Origin: Clostridium sp. KNHs205
GTDB lineage: Bacteria > Bacillota > Clostridia > Lachnospirales > Lachnospiraceae
DNA length: 64,000 nt
NCBI RefSeq assembly: GCF_000702945.1
Contig: NZ_JNLE01000003.1
Location: 1,535,501 to 1,599,500 of the forward strand
Direction: 5' to 3'
Both the position numbers and the translations under genes were made by a program. This document shows, in pieces, positions 16,057 to 23,951 of this stretch. Positions within the stretch are counted from its first letter, which is position 1. Every line of letters starts with the position of its first letter. The notes under the pieces were generated by a model that was given only the letters and a program-made list of their open reading frames with translations, had not been told where the DNA came from and searched no databases.

Positions 16057-17307
16057 ATGGATATGAATATGAAAAAACGAGTAGTAGTTACCGGATTAGG
16101 AGTTATTACACCTATTGGTAATAATATAGAAGATTTTTGGAAAAGTATAAAAGAACAGAAGGTCCCCTTTGCACCGATTACTTACTTTGATACCACAGAA
16201 TATAAGGTAAAGCTGGCTGCACAGATCAACGACTTTAAGCCGGAAGACTATATGGAAGCCAAGACTGCCAAACGTATGGAAAGCTTCTGCCAGTTTGCTG
16301 TAGCTGCAGCCGGTGAAGCTATTAAAAATTCAGGGCTGGACTTAACAAAAGAAGATGTAACCAGAGTCGGTGTTTGCGTAGGTTCTGGTATCGGAAGCCT
16401 CCAGGCAGTTGAAAGAGAGCATTCCAAGCTTGTAGAGAAAGGACCTAAGAGAGTCGCTCCTTTGCTGGTACCCTTAATGATTTCTAATATGGCAGCTGGT
16501 AATGTGGCAATCCAATACGGACTGAAGGGTAAATGCACCAATGTGGTTACGGCTTGTGCAACCGGTACTCATTCCATTGGTGATGCAGTTCGTTATATAC
16601 AGTGTGACGAAGCAGATGTCATGATAGCAGGCGGCACGGAAGCTGCTATAAGCCCTATTGGTGTGGCAGGGTTTTCCGCACTGACAGCCATGACCACTGA
16701 GACAGATCCTAAGAGAGCCTCCATCCCTTTTGATAAGGACAGAAGCGGTTTTGTTATGGGTGAAGGAGCAGGCATCGTAGTACTGGAATCCTATGAACAT
16801 GCGGTGGAGAGAGGAGCAACCATATTGGCTGAAATAGCCGGCTACGGTGCAACCTGTGATGCTTTTCATATTACTTCTCCTTCCGAAGACGGAGAAGGTG
16901 CAGCAAGAGCCATGCTTACAGCTGTAAAAGAAGCAGGAATAGCACCGGAGGAAGTTGATTATGTCAATGCTCACGGAACCAGCACCCACCATAATGATTT
17001 GTTTGAAACCAGATCCATAAAGATGGCCTTTAAAGACCATGCCTATAATCTCCTTGTGAATTCTACCAAGTCAATGACCGGACATTTGCTGGGTGCAGCA
17101 GGAGCTGTAGAGTTCATCGTATGTGTAAAATCCGTTATGGAGAATTATGTTCATGCAACGGTAGGATATGAGAATCCCGACGAGGAACTGGACTTAAATT
17201 ACGTGAAGACTCCTGTAACCGACAGAGTAATAAATTATGCAATCTCCAATTCCCTGGGCTTTGGCGGTCATAACGGAAGCTTACTGGTTAAGAAATTCAC
17301 AGAGTAA
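16057..17307 (+). CDS. fabF: 3-oxoacyl-ACP synthase II
   Basis: A 416-residue thiolase-fold condensing enzyme. The active cysteine is in TACATGTHSIG (about 166) and the two histidines are in NAHGTSTHHND (about 306) and KSMTGHLLGAAGA (about 341), giving the Cys-His-His triad of KAS I/II. ENPD and NSLGFGGHN complete the family signature. It elongates acyl-ACP with malonyl-ACP. Three in-frame ATGs lie close together; 16057 follows GAAAGG best. No KAS III (fabH) gene is in the block, so initiation must be encoded elsewhere. Confidence 0.95.
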   Translation: MDMNMKKRVVVTGLGVITPIGNNIEDFWKSIKEQKVPFAPITYFDTTEYKVKLAAQINDFKPEDYMEAKTAKRMESFCQFAVAAAGEAIKNSGLDLTKEDVTRVGVCVGSGIGSLQAVEREHSKLVEKGPKRVAPLLVPLMISNMAAGNVAIQYGLKGKCTNVVTACATGTHSIGDAVRYIQCDEADVMIAGGTEAAISPIGVAGFSALTAMTTETDPKRASIPFDKDRSGFVMGEGAGIVVLESYEHAVERGATILAEIAGYGATCDAFHITSPSEDGEGAARAMLTAVKEAGIAPEEVDYVNAHGTSTHHNDLFETRSIKMAFKDHAYNLLVNSTKSMTGHLLGAAGAVEFIVCVKSVMENYVHATVGYENPDEELDLNYVKTPVTDRVINYAISNSLGFGGHNGSLLVKKFTE

Positions 17308-17310
17308 TAA

Positions 17311-17390
17311 ATCCTTAAAATAACAAATCCTTAAAATAACAAATCTTTAAAATAACGAATCTTTAAAATAACGAATTTTTGGAGTAACGA
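17311..17390 (+). repeat. Five tandem 16-bp repeats after fabF
   Basis: Units at 17311, 17327, 17343, 17359 and 17375. The first two are identical (ATCCTTAAAATAACAA), the next two identical to each other with two changes, and the fifth has diverged. They begin right after the fabF stop. No spacers, so this is not a CRISPR. Confidence 0.9.
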
Positions 17391-17573
17391 AATTTATATA
17401 AGCGAACTCAATTGCTGCAAGATATCAGGTAAGTCTAAAAGAGGCTTGCACCAGTATTCAAAAGAATACAAGAGTTTCTGGACACCTAAAGGTATAAAAT
17501 ACCAGTGAATAATACATTTTAAACCTATAAGAGCAGCCGGTATATAACTTATGTAAGAAAAGGAGGATTAGAA

Positions 17574-17996
17574 GTGAAACAGGAAGAAATTCTTCAATTA
17601 ATAAAAGCTGTCTCTTCCAGTAATTTAACAGCCTTCCGTTACAAAGACGGAGAGGTGTCACTGGAACTGGAATGCATCCAGAAAGAGGCAGGAGAAGTCC
17701 TGACGAAGGTTATTCATCCGGTAAAGGAGGATAGTGCTTCTGAAACAGAGGAAAACCTGTTAGTTATAAAATCCCCCATGGTGGGTACCTTTTATACGGC
17801 GAAATCCCAGAACAGTGAACCCTATGTTCAAGTAGGCGACAGGGTTAAGAAGGGGCAGGCTGTTGGTATCATTGAAGCCATGAAACTAATGAATGAAATT
17901 GAATCAGAATACGATGGAACCGTTGATAAGATAGTTGCAAATAACAAGGATATGGTGGAATACGGACAGCCGTTGATCTATATCAGACCTCTGTAG
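17574..17996 (+). CDS. accB: Biotin carboxyl carrier protein of acetyl-CoA carboxylase
   Basis: 140 residues starting at GTG, with AAGGAGG ten bases upstream. The C-terminal biotinyl domain (about 63-140) has SPMVGTFY and the biotinylated lysine in EAMKLMNE (about 104), ending in QPLIYIRPL. The N-terminal part has the usual helix and a charged linker. It carries carboxybiotin between AccC and AccDA. A 266-bp gap with tandem repeats and small palindromes (GTATTC-AAAA-GAATAC near 17455) separates it from fabF. Confidence 0.95.
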   Translation: MKQEEILQLIKAVSSSNLTAFRYKDGEVSLELECIQKEAGEVLTKVIHPVKEDSASETEENLLVIKSPMVGTFYTAKSQNSEPYVQVGDRVKKGQAVGIIEAMKLMNEIESEYDGTVDKIVANNKDMVEYGQPLIYIRPL

Positions 17997-18046
17997 GTAT
18001 AAGCTGATTAGGGCCTGATAAGTGCAGGATAGGGAAAGGTTAATAT

Positions 18047-18469
18047 ATGTTGGATATTAATGAAATTAAGAAAATCATACCTCAGAGAAGTCCTTTTTTA
18101 ATGGTAGACAGGATTCTGGAACTAGATCCTGGAAAGCGTGCTGTGGGTAAGAAATGTGTTTCCTACAATGAACCTTATTTTGAAGGTCATTTTCCGGAAG
18201 AACCGGTAATGCCGGGAGTGCTTATCATAGAAGCACTGGCACAGGTTGGTGCGGTAATCTGTCTTTCCATTGAAGAAAATAAGGGTAAGAATGCTTTATT
18301 TGGAGGTATTAATAAAGCGAGGTTTCGCAACAAAGTTTTTCCGGGAGATGTTCTCACAATGGAAGTTGAGCTGATAAAAAGGAAAGGAAATATAGGGATT
18401 GCCACAGCGAAGGCCTTTAACGAAGAGAAGGTATTTGCAGAAGCAGAACTTATTTTTGTCCTCGGCTAG
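18047..18469 (+). CDS. fabZ: 3-hydroxyacyl-ACP dehydratase
   Basis: A 140-residue hot-dog-fold enzyme. The catalytic histidine is in GHFPEEPVMPG (about 46-56) and the glutamate follows in LIIEALAQ. The starting IKKIIPQRSPFLMVDRI is the family N-terminus. It dehydrates beta-hydroxyacyl-ACP. It sits between accB and accC, the standard clostridial order. Confidence 0.95.
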   Translation: MLDINEIKKIIPQRSPFLMVDRILELDPGKRAVGKKCVSYNEPYFEGHFPEEPVMPGVLIIEALAQVGAVICLSIEENKGKNALFGGINKARFRNKVFPGDVLTMEVELIKRKGNIGIATAKAFNEEKVFAEAELIFVLG

Positions 18470-18482
18470 AAAAGAGGGAGCT

Positions 18483-20012
18483 ATGATTAATAAGATACTA
18501 ATTGCCAACAGAGGAGAAATCGCAGTACGAATAATTCGTGCCTGCAGAGAACTTGGAATTGCTTCCGTAGCTATATGCTCGGATATTGATAAGGAAGCCC
18601 TTCATGCCCAATTGGCAGATGAAACCATCTGCATCGGGCCGGTATCCTCAAAAGACAGTTATTTAAAGATGGACAGAATCATAAGCGCAGCCTGTGCAGC
18701 AGGAGCAGATGCCATACATCCGGGTTTTGGATTCCTTTCTGAGAATGCGAGATTTTCTGATCTTTGCAAAAAATGCGGAATTACATTCATTGGTCCCACC
18801 GGTGAGGTCATTGATAAGATGGGAAACAAATCCGAAGCCAGAAAGACTATGATGGAGGCAGGTGTTCCGGTAGTACCGGGAACCAAAGAAGCAGTGGCTT
18901 CCTCCGAGGAAGGTCTTAAGATAGCAAATGAAATCGGTTATCCGGTTATTGTAAAAGCCAGTGCCGGCGGCGGTGGCAAGGGAATGCGTATCGTTCGGGC
19001 GGAAGAAGAATTTGTGAAGCTTTTTGAGACTGCCGGGCAGGAAGCAAAGAATGCCTTTGGCGATGATACCCTGTATATAGAAAAATATATTGAAAGTGCA
19101 AGGCACATTGAATTTCAGATATTAGCAGATAATTACGGCAATGTCATTCATCTGGGAGAAAGGGATTGCTCTCTGCAGAGAAGACATCAGAAACTCATAG
19201 AAGAAGCACCGGCTTATCGTATGCCCCCTGAGATACGGGAAGCAATGGGAGAAGCAGCAGTAAAAGCTGCCAAAGCAGCAGGTTATCAGAATGCCGGGAC
19301 AATTGAATTTATTCTGGATAAAGAGAATAATTTTTATTTTATAGAGATGAATACAAGAATACAGGTGGAACATGGGATTACCGAGCTGGTAACGGGAATT
19401 GACCTGATCAAAGAGCAGATAGGTATTGCAGAAGGTAAGACTTTAAATCTGACACAGGCTGATATAAAAATGAACGGTCACGCCATTGAATGCAGAATTA
19501 ATGCAGAAAACCCTTTAAAAGGTTTCATGCCCTGTCCCGGAACAGTAACCTCCCTTCATTTTCCCGGTGGTAACGGTGTCCGCATTGATTCTGCCCTTTA
19601 TGCCGGGTATAAAATACCGTCAGCATACGACTCTCTTATTGTAAAGCTCATGGTTCATGATACGGACAGAGAGAAGGCAATACGTAAAATGAGAGGTGTA
19701 TTAGGGGAGCTTGTCATTGAAGGGATAATTACCAACCTCGATTTCCAGTATATGCTGATAAATCACGAGGACTTTAAGGATGGTAATACTGACACAGGAT
19801 TTGTGGAAAGACTGTTGATGGAAACCAAGGAAATGCAGAACGACAAAGATAAGCTAAAAGACAAGGATATGTCAAAAGACAAGGAAATGCAAAAAGACAG
19901 GGATATGTCAAAAGACAGGGATATGCAAGAAGACAGGGATATGCAAGAAGACAGGGATATGCAAGAAGACAGGGGAATTCCGGAAGTCAAAGAAATGCCG
20001 GAAGCGATATAA
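18483..20012 (+). CDS. accC: Biotin carboxylase subunit with repetitive C-terminal tail
   Basis: 509 residues, against roughly 450 for the family. The catalytic part is normal: N-terminal KILIANRGEIAVRIIRACRE, ATP-grasp glycine loop KASAGGGGKGMRIV, ERDCSLQRRHQKLIEEAPA, and MNTRIQVEHGITE, where most homologues have HP instead of HG. From about residue 450 the protein continues into an approximately 60-residue tail rich in Met, Lys, Asp, Arg and Glu, encoded by an 18-bp tandem repeat. I start at the ATG 18483 after AAGAGGGAG, matching the family N-terminus. The tail is in frame and intact, so the gene is probably functional; the tail should be flexible and highly charged. Confidence 0.93.
   Translation: MINKILIANRGEIAVRIIRACRELGIASVAICSDIDKEALHAQLADETICIGPVSSKDSYLKMDRIISAACAAGADAIHPGFGFLSENARFSDLCKKCGITFIGPTGEVIDKMGNKSEARKTMMEAGVPVVPGTKEAVASSEEGLKIANEIGYPVIVKASAGGGGKGMRIVRAEEEFVKLFETAGQEAKNAFGDDTLYIEKYIESARHIEFQILADNYGNVIHLGERDCSLQRRHQKLIEEAPAYRMPPEIREAMGEAAVKAAKAAGYQNAGTIEFILDKENNFYFIEMNTRIQVEHGITELVTGIDLIKEQIGIAEGKTLNLTQADIKMNGHAIECRINAENPLKGFMPCPGTVTSLHFPGGNGVRIDSALYAGYKIPSAYDSLIVKLMVHDTDREKAIRKMRGVLGELVIEGIITNLDFQYMLINHEDFKDGNTDTGFVERLLMETKEMQNDKDKLKDKDMSKDKEMQKDRDMSKDRDMQEDRDMQEDRDMQEDRGIPEVKEMPEAI
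19842..19967 (+). repeat. 18-bp tandem repeat coding the AccC tail
   Basis: Seven units starting every 18 bp from 19842, for example GACAGGGATATGCAAGAA, the last three identical and earlier ones diverged. They encode the hexapeptide D-(K/R)-(D/E)-M-(S/Q)-(K/E). Unit identity rises toward the 3' end, which suggests recent expansion there. Confidence 0.93.
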
Positions 20013-20179
20013 GATAGCTGTATCTTATAAATATATAGCTGAACTACTGGATAATTTAATTAATTTACACTCTTTGTTGTAGTGCCATCTGCAGAAGATA
20101 AAGCACACAGTGGGAGTTAGTGTGGTAATTAGAAAGTAATTCCACTTTTGACTGAAGTGCGTCAAGGCGCGAATAGGTG

Positions 20180-20205
20180 TTAGTGTGAGTTACTAAAAGT
20201 ATAAT
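20180..20205 (+). promoter_or_regulatory. Candidate operator/promoter of accDA
   Basis: TTAGTGTGAGTTACTAA (20180-20196) has TTAGT/ACTAA arms over 17 bp and is followed three bases later by TATAAT (20200-20205). The arms and total length resemble FapR lipid-regulator sites (TTAGTA...TACTAA), and the position would block a promoter. The -35 region is weak. No fapR gene is in the window, so the regulator is a guess. Confidence 0.35.
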
Positions 20206-20333
20206 TTGCATCCTATCTGAAGCAGTGCCACATCTGCAGGCAGAGGTGTAATGAAGTGGGAACTAATTTGTATTTTTAGATTTGAACAGAGGTTAGACTG
20301 AAAACAAATGGTTTTTCAGCATCCCGGTTTGTA

Positions 20334-20357
20334 GTGTGCCAGGCACACAGAGGGGAG
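20334..20357 (+). promoter_or_regulatory. Stem-loop/ribosome-site motif before accD
   Basis: GTGTGC-CAG-GCACAC, then AGAGGGGAG and the ATG at 20362. A perfect six-pair stem with a tight loop. Confidence 0.65.
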
Positions 20358-20361
20358 TTCC

Positions 20362-21261
20362 ATGCTTAAGGAAATGTTTAAGAAAAATATATCAGCTGGT
20401 ACGGAGCAAAAACTCCTGAACCAGGGACAGAAAATAAAAGATTCCATCTATGATGCACAGATTCCCGAAGGCCTCTTTGACAAATGCGATAAATGCGGTG
20501 AAATTGTTTATCTGGAGGATGTCATCCAAAATTATTTTATCTGTCCTGTCTGCGGCGGTTATTTCCGTATCAGTCCCAGGGCAAGACTTAGTATGATACT
20601 GGATAAGGGAAGTTTTGAGGAATGGGATGTGAATCTTCCGGTAAGCGATCCTTTGAATTTTCCCGGATATCAGGATAAATTGAATCACCTTCGTATGGCA
20701 ACCGGACTCGAAGATGCAGTAATAACAGGCGAGGGTAACATTGATGGCACAAGGGTCGCAATTGGTGTCATGGCCTCTGCATTTTTGATGGGAAGTATGG
20801 GAGAGACCGTAGGGGAGAAGATTACCCGTCTTGTGGAAAAGGCAACAGAAAGACGGCTTCCGGTAGTATTGTTCTGTTGCTCAGGAGGAGCCAGAATGCA
20901 GGAGGGAATTGTATCCCTGATGCAGATGGCGAAAACGGCACAGGCAATCAAGAAGCATGATGAGGCAGGATTATTATATATACCGGTACTGACAGATCCA
21001 ACCACCGGCGGTGTAATGGCAAGTTTTGCAATGTTAGGTGATATTATACTTGCTGAACCAGGTGCCTTAATTGGATTTGCAGGACCAAGAGTAATTGAAC
21101 AGACCATAGGACAGAAATTGCCTGAAGGTTTTCAGAGTGCTGAATTTTTACTGGAGCACGGTTTTGTTGACAAAGTGGTAAAACGTAATAAGTTAAGACA
21201 GACCTTATCACTATTGGTAAAAAGCCAGGATGCAGGTATAGACAGCAAAACAGATGAATAG
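20362..21261 (+). CDS. accD: Acetyl-CoA carboxylase carboxyltransferase subunit beta
   Basis: 299 residues. The N-terminal Cys4 zinc ribbon is CDKC...CPVC at about 41-63. The crotonase-fold carboxyltransferase domain follows, with [35 protein letters not shown] and [10 protein letters not shown], all standard. It works with AccA to transfer CO2 from biotin to acetyl-CoA. Separated from accC by a 349-bp leader with its own signals, and from accA by 104 bp. Confidence 0.96.
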   Translation: MLKEMFKKNISAGTEQKLLNQGQKIKDSIYDAQIPEGLFDKCDKCGEIVYLEDVIQNYFICPVCGGYFRISPRARLSMILDKGSFEEWDVNLPVSDPLNFPGYQDKLNHLRMATGLEDAVITGEGNIDGTRVAIGVMASAFLMGSMGETVGEKITRLVEKATERRLPVVLFCCSGGARMQEGIVSLMQMAKTAQAIKKHDEAGLLYIPVLTDPTTGGVMASFAMLGDIILAEPGALIGFAGPRVIEQTIGQKLPEGFQSAEFLLEHGFVDKVVKRNKLRQTLSLLVKSQDAGIDSKTDE

Positions 21262-21333
21262 ATTTTGTTATTCAGAATGTGTATAGAGTGCATGTTTCGA
21301 ATATTATTAAGAAATTCCTGTGATAACGAAAAA

Positions 21334-21360
21334 GTGCACGCTAAAGTACACAGATGGGAG
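21334..21360 (+). promoter_or_regulatory. Stem-loop/ribosome-site motif before accA
   Basis: GTGCAC-GCTAAA-GTACAC pairs except for one C-A mismatch, followed by AGATGGGAG and the ATG at 21366. An in-frame ATG at 21354 lies inside this motif and is not the likely start. Confidence 0.6.
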
Positions 21361-21365
21361 GTAAT

Positions 21366-22157
21366 ATGCCGGCAGAATTAACAGCGTGGGAACGTGTTGA
21401 AATAGCAAGAGGAATAAACAGACCTACCAGCCTGGATTTTATAAGCGGTATCTTTAATAAATTTACGGAGCTCCACGGTGACAGACAAGGGAAAGATGAC
21501 GGTGCGGTCATCGGAGGAATTGCTGTGATAGACGGGGAATATGTAACGGTTATCGGTCTTCAGAAGGGCCGTAATCTCAAAGAAAATGCAAGGCGCAATT
21601 ACGGAATGGCTAATCCTTCAGGATACCGTAAAGCCTTAAGACTGATGAAGCAGGCAGAAAAATTTAACAGGCCGGTAATCTGCTTTGTAGATACTCCTGG
21701 AGCCTATCCGGGAATAGAAGCAGAAGAAAGAGGGCAGGGAGAAGCAATAGCCAGAAATCTCTTTGAAATGTCCGGACTTAAGGTACCTGTTCTAAGTATT
21801 ATCATCGGTGAAGGAGGCAGCGGAGGAGCCCTTGCCTTAGCAGTTGCAAATGAAGTATGGATGATGGAGAATGCGATATATTCCATACTATCACCGGAGG
21901 GTTTTGCCTCCATACTATGGAAAGACAGCAGGAAAGCAGCGGAAGCAGCAGAGGTTATGAAGATAACGGCAAAAGATCTCCTGGAGCTTCGCATTATCGA
22001 ACGGATTATTCCGGAAGAAGAGCCTTTAAAATTGGAGAGTTTATGCTGTGTGGCAGATTCCTTAAGGACTGAGATTCTATCCTTTATAGATTCCTATAAA
22101 AAGAAAGACACTGACGAAATAACGCGGCAGCGTTATGAAAGATTTAGAAACATGTAG
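21366..22157 (+). CDS. accA: Acetyl-CoA carboxylase carboxyltransferase subunit alpha
   Basis: 263 residues, crotonase fold. Family features: [65 protein letters not shown] and [10 protein letters not shown]. The ATG at 21366 was chosen because it follows GGGAG by six bases. Last gene of the fatty-acid block; a long stem-loop terminator follows. Confidence 0.96.
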   Translation: MPAELTAWERVEIARGINRPTSLDFISGIFNKFTELHGDRQGKDDGAVIGGIAVIDGEYVTVIGLQKGRNLKENARRNYGMANPSGYRKALRLMKQAEKFNRPVICFVDTPGAYPGIEAEERGQGEAIARNLFEMSGLKVPVLSIIIGEGGSGGALALAVANEVWMMENAIYSILSPEGFASILWKDSRKAAEAAEVMKITAKDLLELRIIERIIPEEEPLKLESLCCVADSLRTEILSFIDSYKKKDTDEITRQRYERFRNM

Positions 22158-22167
22158 CCGCTTATGG

Positions 22168-22237
22168 TGCTGAAGATTGTTAAAAGGGGAAGGAGATATT
22201 TTCTTCCTCCGGAAAACAAGGTCTTCAGCATTTTTTA
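22168..22237 (+). terminator. Terminator of the fatty-acid block
   Basis: TGCTGAAGA (22168-22176) pairs with TCTTCAGCA (22222-22230), with an inner GGAAG/CTTCC stem, then TTTTTT. The 3' arm overlaps the last codons of the convergent AraC gene. Confidence 0.8.
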
Positions 22238-23085
22238 CGGTATTCTCTGGCAGTCATGCCAAAATATCTTTTAAATGCATTGGAAAAATGTTCGGAAGAG
22301 GAATAACCGATATCCAGAGCAATATCAGTAATACGCTTATTCGGATCCAAAAGAAAGATTAATGCGGCAGACATTCTGGCTTCTGTTTTTTTCTGAAGAA
22401 AGGATTTACCGTAGTGTTTCTTTAAGAGGCGTTCTGTCTGTCTTGGACCTAAGCCTAGGAGTTCCGATAAAATATTTAAAGAGAGATTCTTATATTCGTA
22501 TAAGAAGTATTCTTCTATTATAAGGAATTTTCCATAACCCAGATCAAAGGGGATAGTCTTTTCCTGATTCATTGGAATACGTACATAATTTCTGGTCATC
22601 TTAATAATAAGCTGCTGCAAAAGAGTTTCTACCAGTTTGTGGTAACCGTCATATTTTTTCTCCAATTCAAAAAATATTTGCTGCATCAGGGAATGGATAT
22701 TCTGACTGTCCTGGCCAAACCAAAATGTTGTTTCTAAAAAAAGCTGCATGTAATTGTCAGCTTTTTTTTGTTGTTTTCTTTTGCTTAATTTTTCTGTTTT
22801 CAGATATATACAATATTCAAACATGGGATCCTGTGCATCGGGGATTTGCTCATGTTCCACATGAGGGCCTGTAATATACAAAGTGTTGGGTACAATAGGG
22901 TAAAGAACTCCATTGATTTTGACTTTTCCTTTACCGTGGGAAATATAATGAATCTCGTAGCTGTTATCACTATGGCTGTGACAGGGAATGGAACGCAGAA
23001 ATTGCTCGTATACAAAATGAAGAGAGGAAATCCTGTACTGTTCCATGGAAAAAGTAATATTAACGGTATCATAATAGAGCTTCAT
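22225..23085 (-). CDS. AraC-family regulator of the sugar cluster
   Basis: 286 residues. The N-terminal cupin-like sensor domain has HSHSDNSYEIHYISHGKGKV and GPHVEHEQIP, typical for sugar-sensing AraC proteins. The C-terminal pair of helix-turn-helices spans about 190-283, with LSLNILSELLGLGPRQTERL and the second-helix signature ITDIALDIGYSSSEHFSNAF. Start chosen at 23085 because AGAAAGGATACTGT precedes it on the minus strand; an upstream ATG at 23133 has no ribosome site. It is divergent from the FucU-dehydrogenase cluster and is its likely activator. Confidence 0.9.
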   Translation of the reverse strand: MKLYYDTVNITFSMEQYRISSLHFVYEQFLRSIPCHSHSDNSYEIHYISHGKGKVKINGVLYPIVPNTLYITGPHVEHEQIPDAQDPMFEYCIYLKTEKLSKRKQQKKADNYMQLFLETTFWFGQDSQNIHSLMQQIFFELEKKYDGYHKLVETLLQQLIIKMTRNYVRIPMNQEKTIPFDLGYGKFLIIEEYFLYEYKNLSLNILSELLGLGPRQTERLLKKHYGKSFLQKKTEARMSAALIFLLDPNKRITDIALDIGYSSSEHFSNAFKRYFGMTAREYRKKC

Positions 23086-23445
23086 ACAGTATCCTTTCTG
23101 ATCAGAACTAGTGCTCCCTTGTTTAAATTTCACTTAATTCAGGCACCTGTTATTTACGGGATTCTGTGTTATTGTGAATTGTTGTAGTATCACTCCTCAT
23201 TCCTTCTCTTTGCCTCAATGGAAATATCAGGCACATTAGGCGAAATTTATGCAAATCAGTACTGGAATGATGTATCATCTCTATTCTAACGAATAGAAGC
23301 AGGTTAGTCAACAAGTCTATATGCGCTAACACGACATAACCACTTGTGAATTGTCAGGTAAAGACCTTATATAGGCAGGTCGTCTGAGGTAAGATTAAGA
23401 GGTATACAGTTACCATTAAGGGTTTACGAATAAGGAGGAGGTATT
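23086..23445. other. Divergent regulatory region, AraC gene / sugar cluster
   Basis: 360 bp without a gene. A promoter-like pair facing the cluster is at 23344-23372. No clear direct-repeat AraC half-sites stood out by eye. Confidence 0.5.
23344..23372 (+). promoter_or_regulatory. Candidate promoter of the fucU cluster
   Basis: TTGTGA (23344-23349), 17-bp spacer, TTATAT (23367-23372), about 75 bp before the FucU start. The weak -10 fits a promoter needing an activator. Confidence 0.4.
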
Positions 23446-23889
23446 ATGTTAAAAGGCATACCGGCTATTTTATCACCTGAGCTTCTAAAAGTACTTTGTG
23501 AGATGGGGCACAGTGACAGAGTGGTCATAGCAGACGGGAATTTCCCGGCTGAATCTATGGGAAAGAAGGGTATTGTAATACGTTGTGATGGTCACGGTAT
23601 TCCTGAGATTCTGGAAGCAGTGTTAAGCCTGTTTCCACTGGATAGCTATACGGAGCATCCGGTCAAGCTTATGGAGGTTGTACAGGGAGACAGAGTCGAG
23701 ACTCCAATTTGGGATACCTATAAGGAAATACTAAAAAAACATGATACCAGAGGAGACGCAATAATCGAATATACGGAACGTTTCCGGTTCTATGAGGAGG
23801 CTAAAACCGCATATGCAATCATTGCAACGGGAGAAACAGCATTATATGCCAATGTGATGCTGCAAAAAGGTGTAATCTTACCCGAATAA
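23446..23889 (+). CDS. fucU: RbsD/FucU-family sugar mutarotase
   Basis: A 147-residue member of the RbsD/FucU fold. Features: MLKGIPAILSPELLKVLCEMGHSD with the catalytic histidine near residue 22, VIADGNFPAES, and the C-terminal AYAIIATGETALYANVMLQKG that is typical of FucU. It interconverts anomers of a pyranose, L-fucose in characterised FucU proteins. RBS AAGGAGGAGG precedes the ATG. First gene of a four-gene cluster with two dehydrogenases and a lactonase-like enzyme. No fucose isomerase or kinase is present, so an oxidative route is more likely. Confidence 0.88.
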   Translation: MLKGIPAILSPELLKVLCEMGHSDRVVIADGNFPAESMGKKGIVIRCDGHGIPEILEAVLSLFPLDSYTEHPVKLMEVVQGDRVETPIWDTYKEILKKHDTRGDAIIEYTERFRFYEEAKTAYAIIATGETALYANVMLQKGVILPE

Positions 23890-23951
23890 GTAATACGGCC
23901 TTATGATAAAGCAATCAGACTAATTTCATGTTACAGGAGGTAAAGAACTTT

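Larger units (their letters stand above)
20013..20361. other. 349-bp accC-accD gap with diverged internal repeats
   Basis: No gene. AGTGCCA(CA)TCTGCAG occurs at about 20081 and 20224, GTTAGTGTG at about 20116 and 20179, and GTGGGA followed by (G/A)(T/C)TA at about 20110 and 20256, so the stretch contains a decayed duplication. It also holds the palindrome and -10 box at 20180-20205 and ends with the accD stem-loop. accDA therefore probably has its own promoter. Confidence 0.55.

Noticed and set aside
19842-19967. CRISPR-like regular repeats (also 17311, 25180, 61391)
   Set aside because: Units are directly adjacent with no spacers, are 15-18 bp, and no cas genes are present.
22800-23187. Frames opposite the N-terminus of the AraC regulator
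   Set aside because: They are reverse-complement shadows of a well-supported gene, without ribosome sites.
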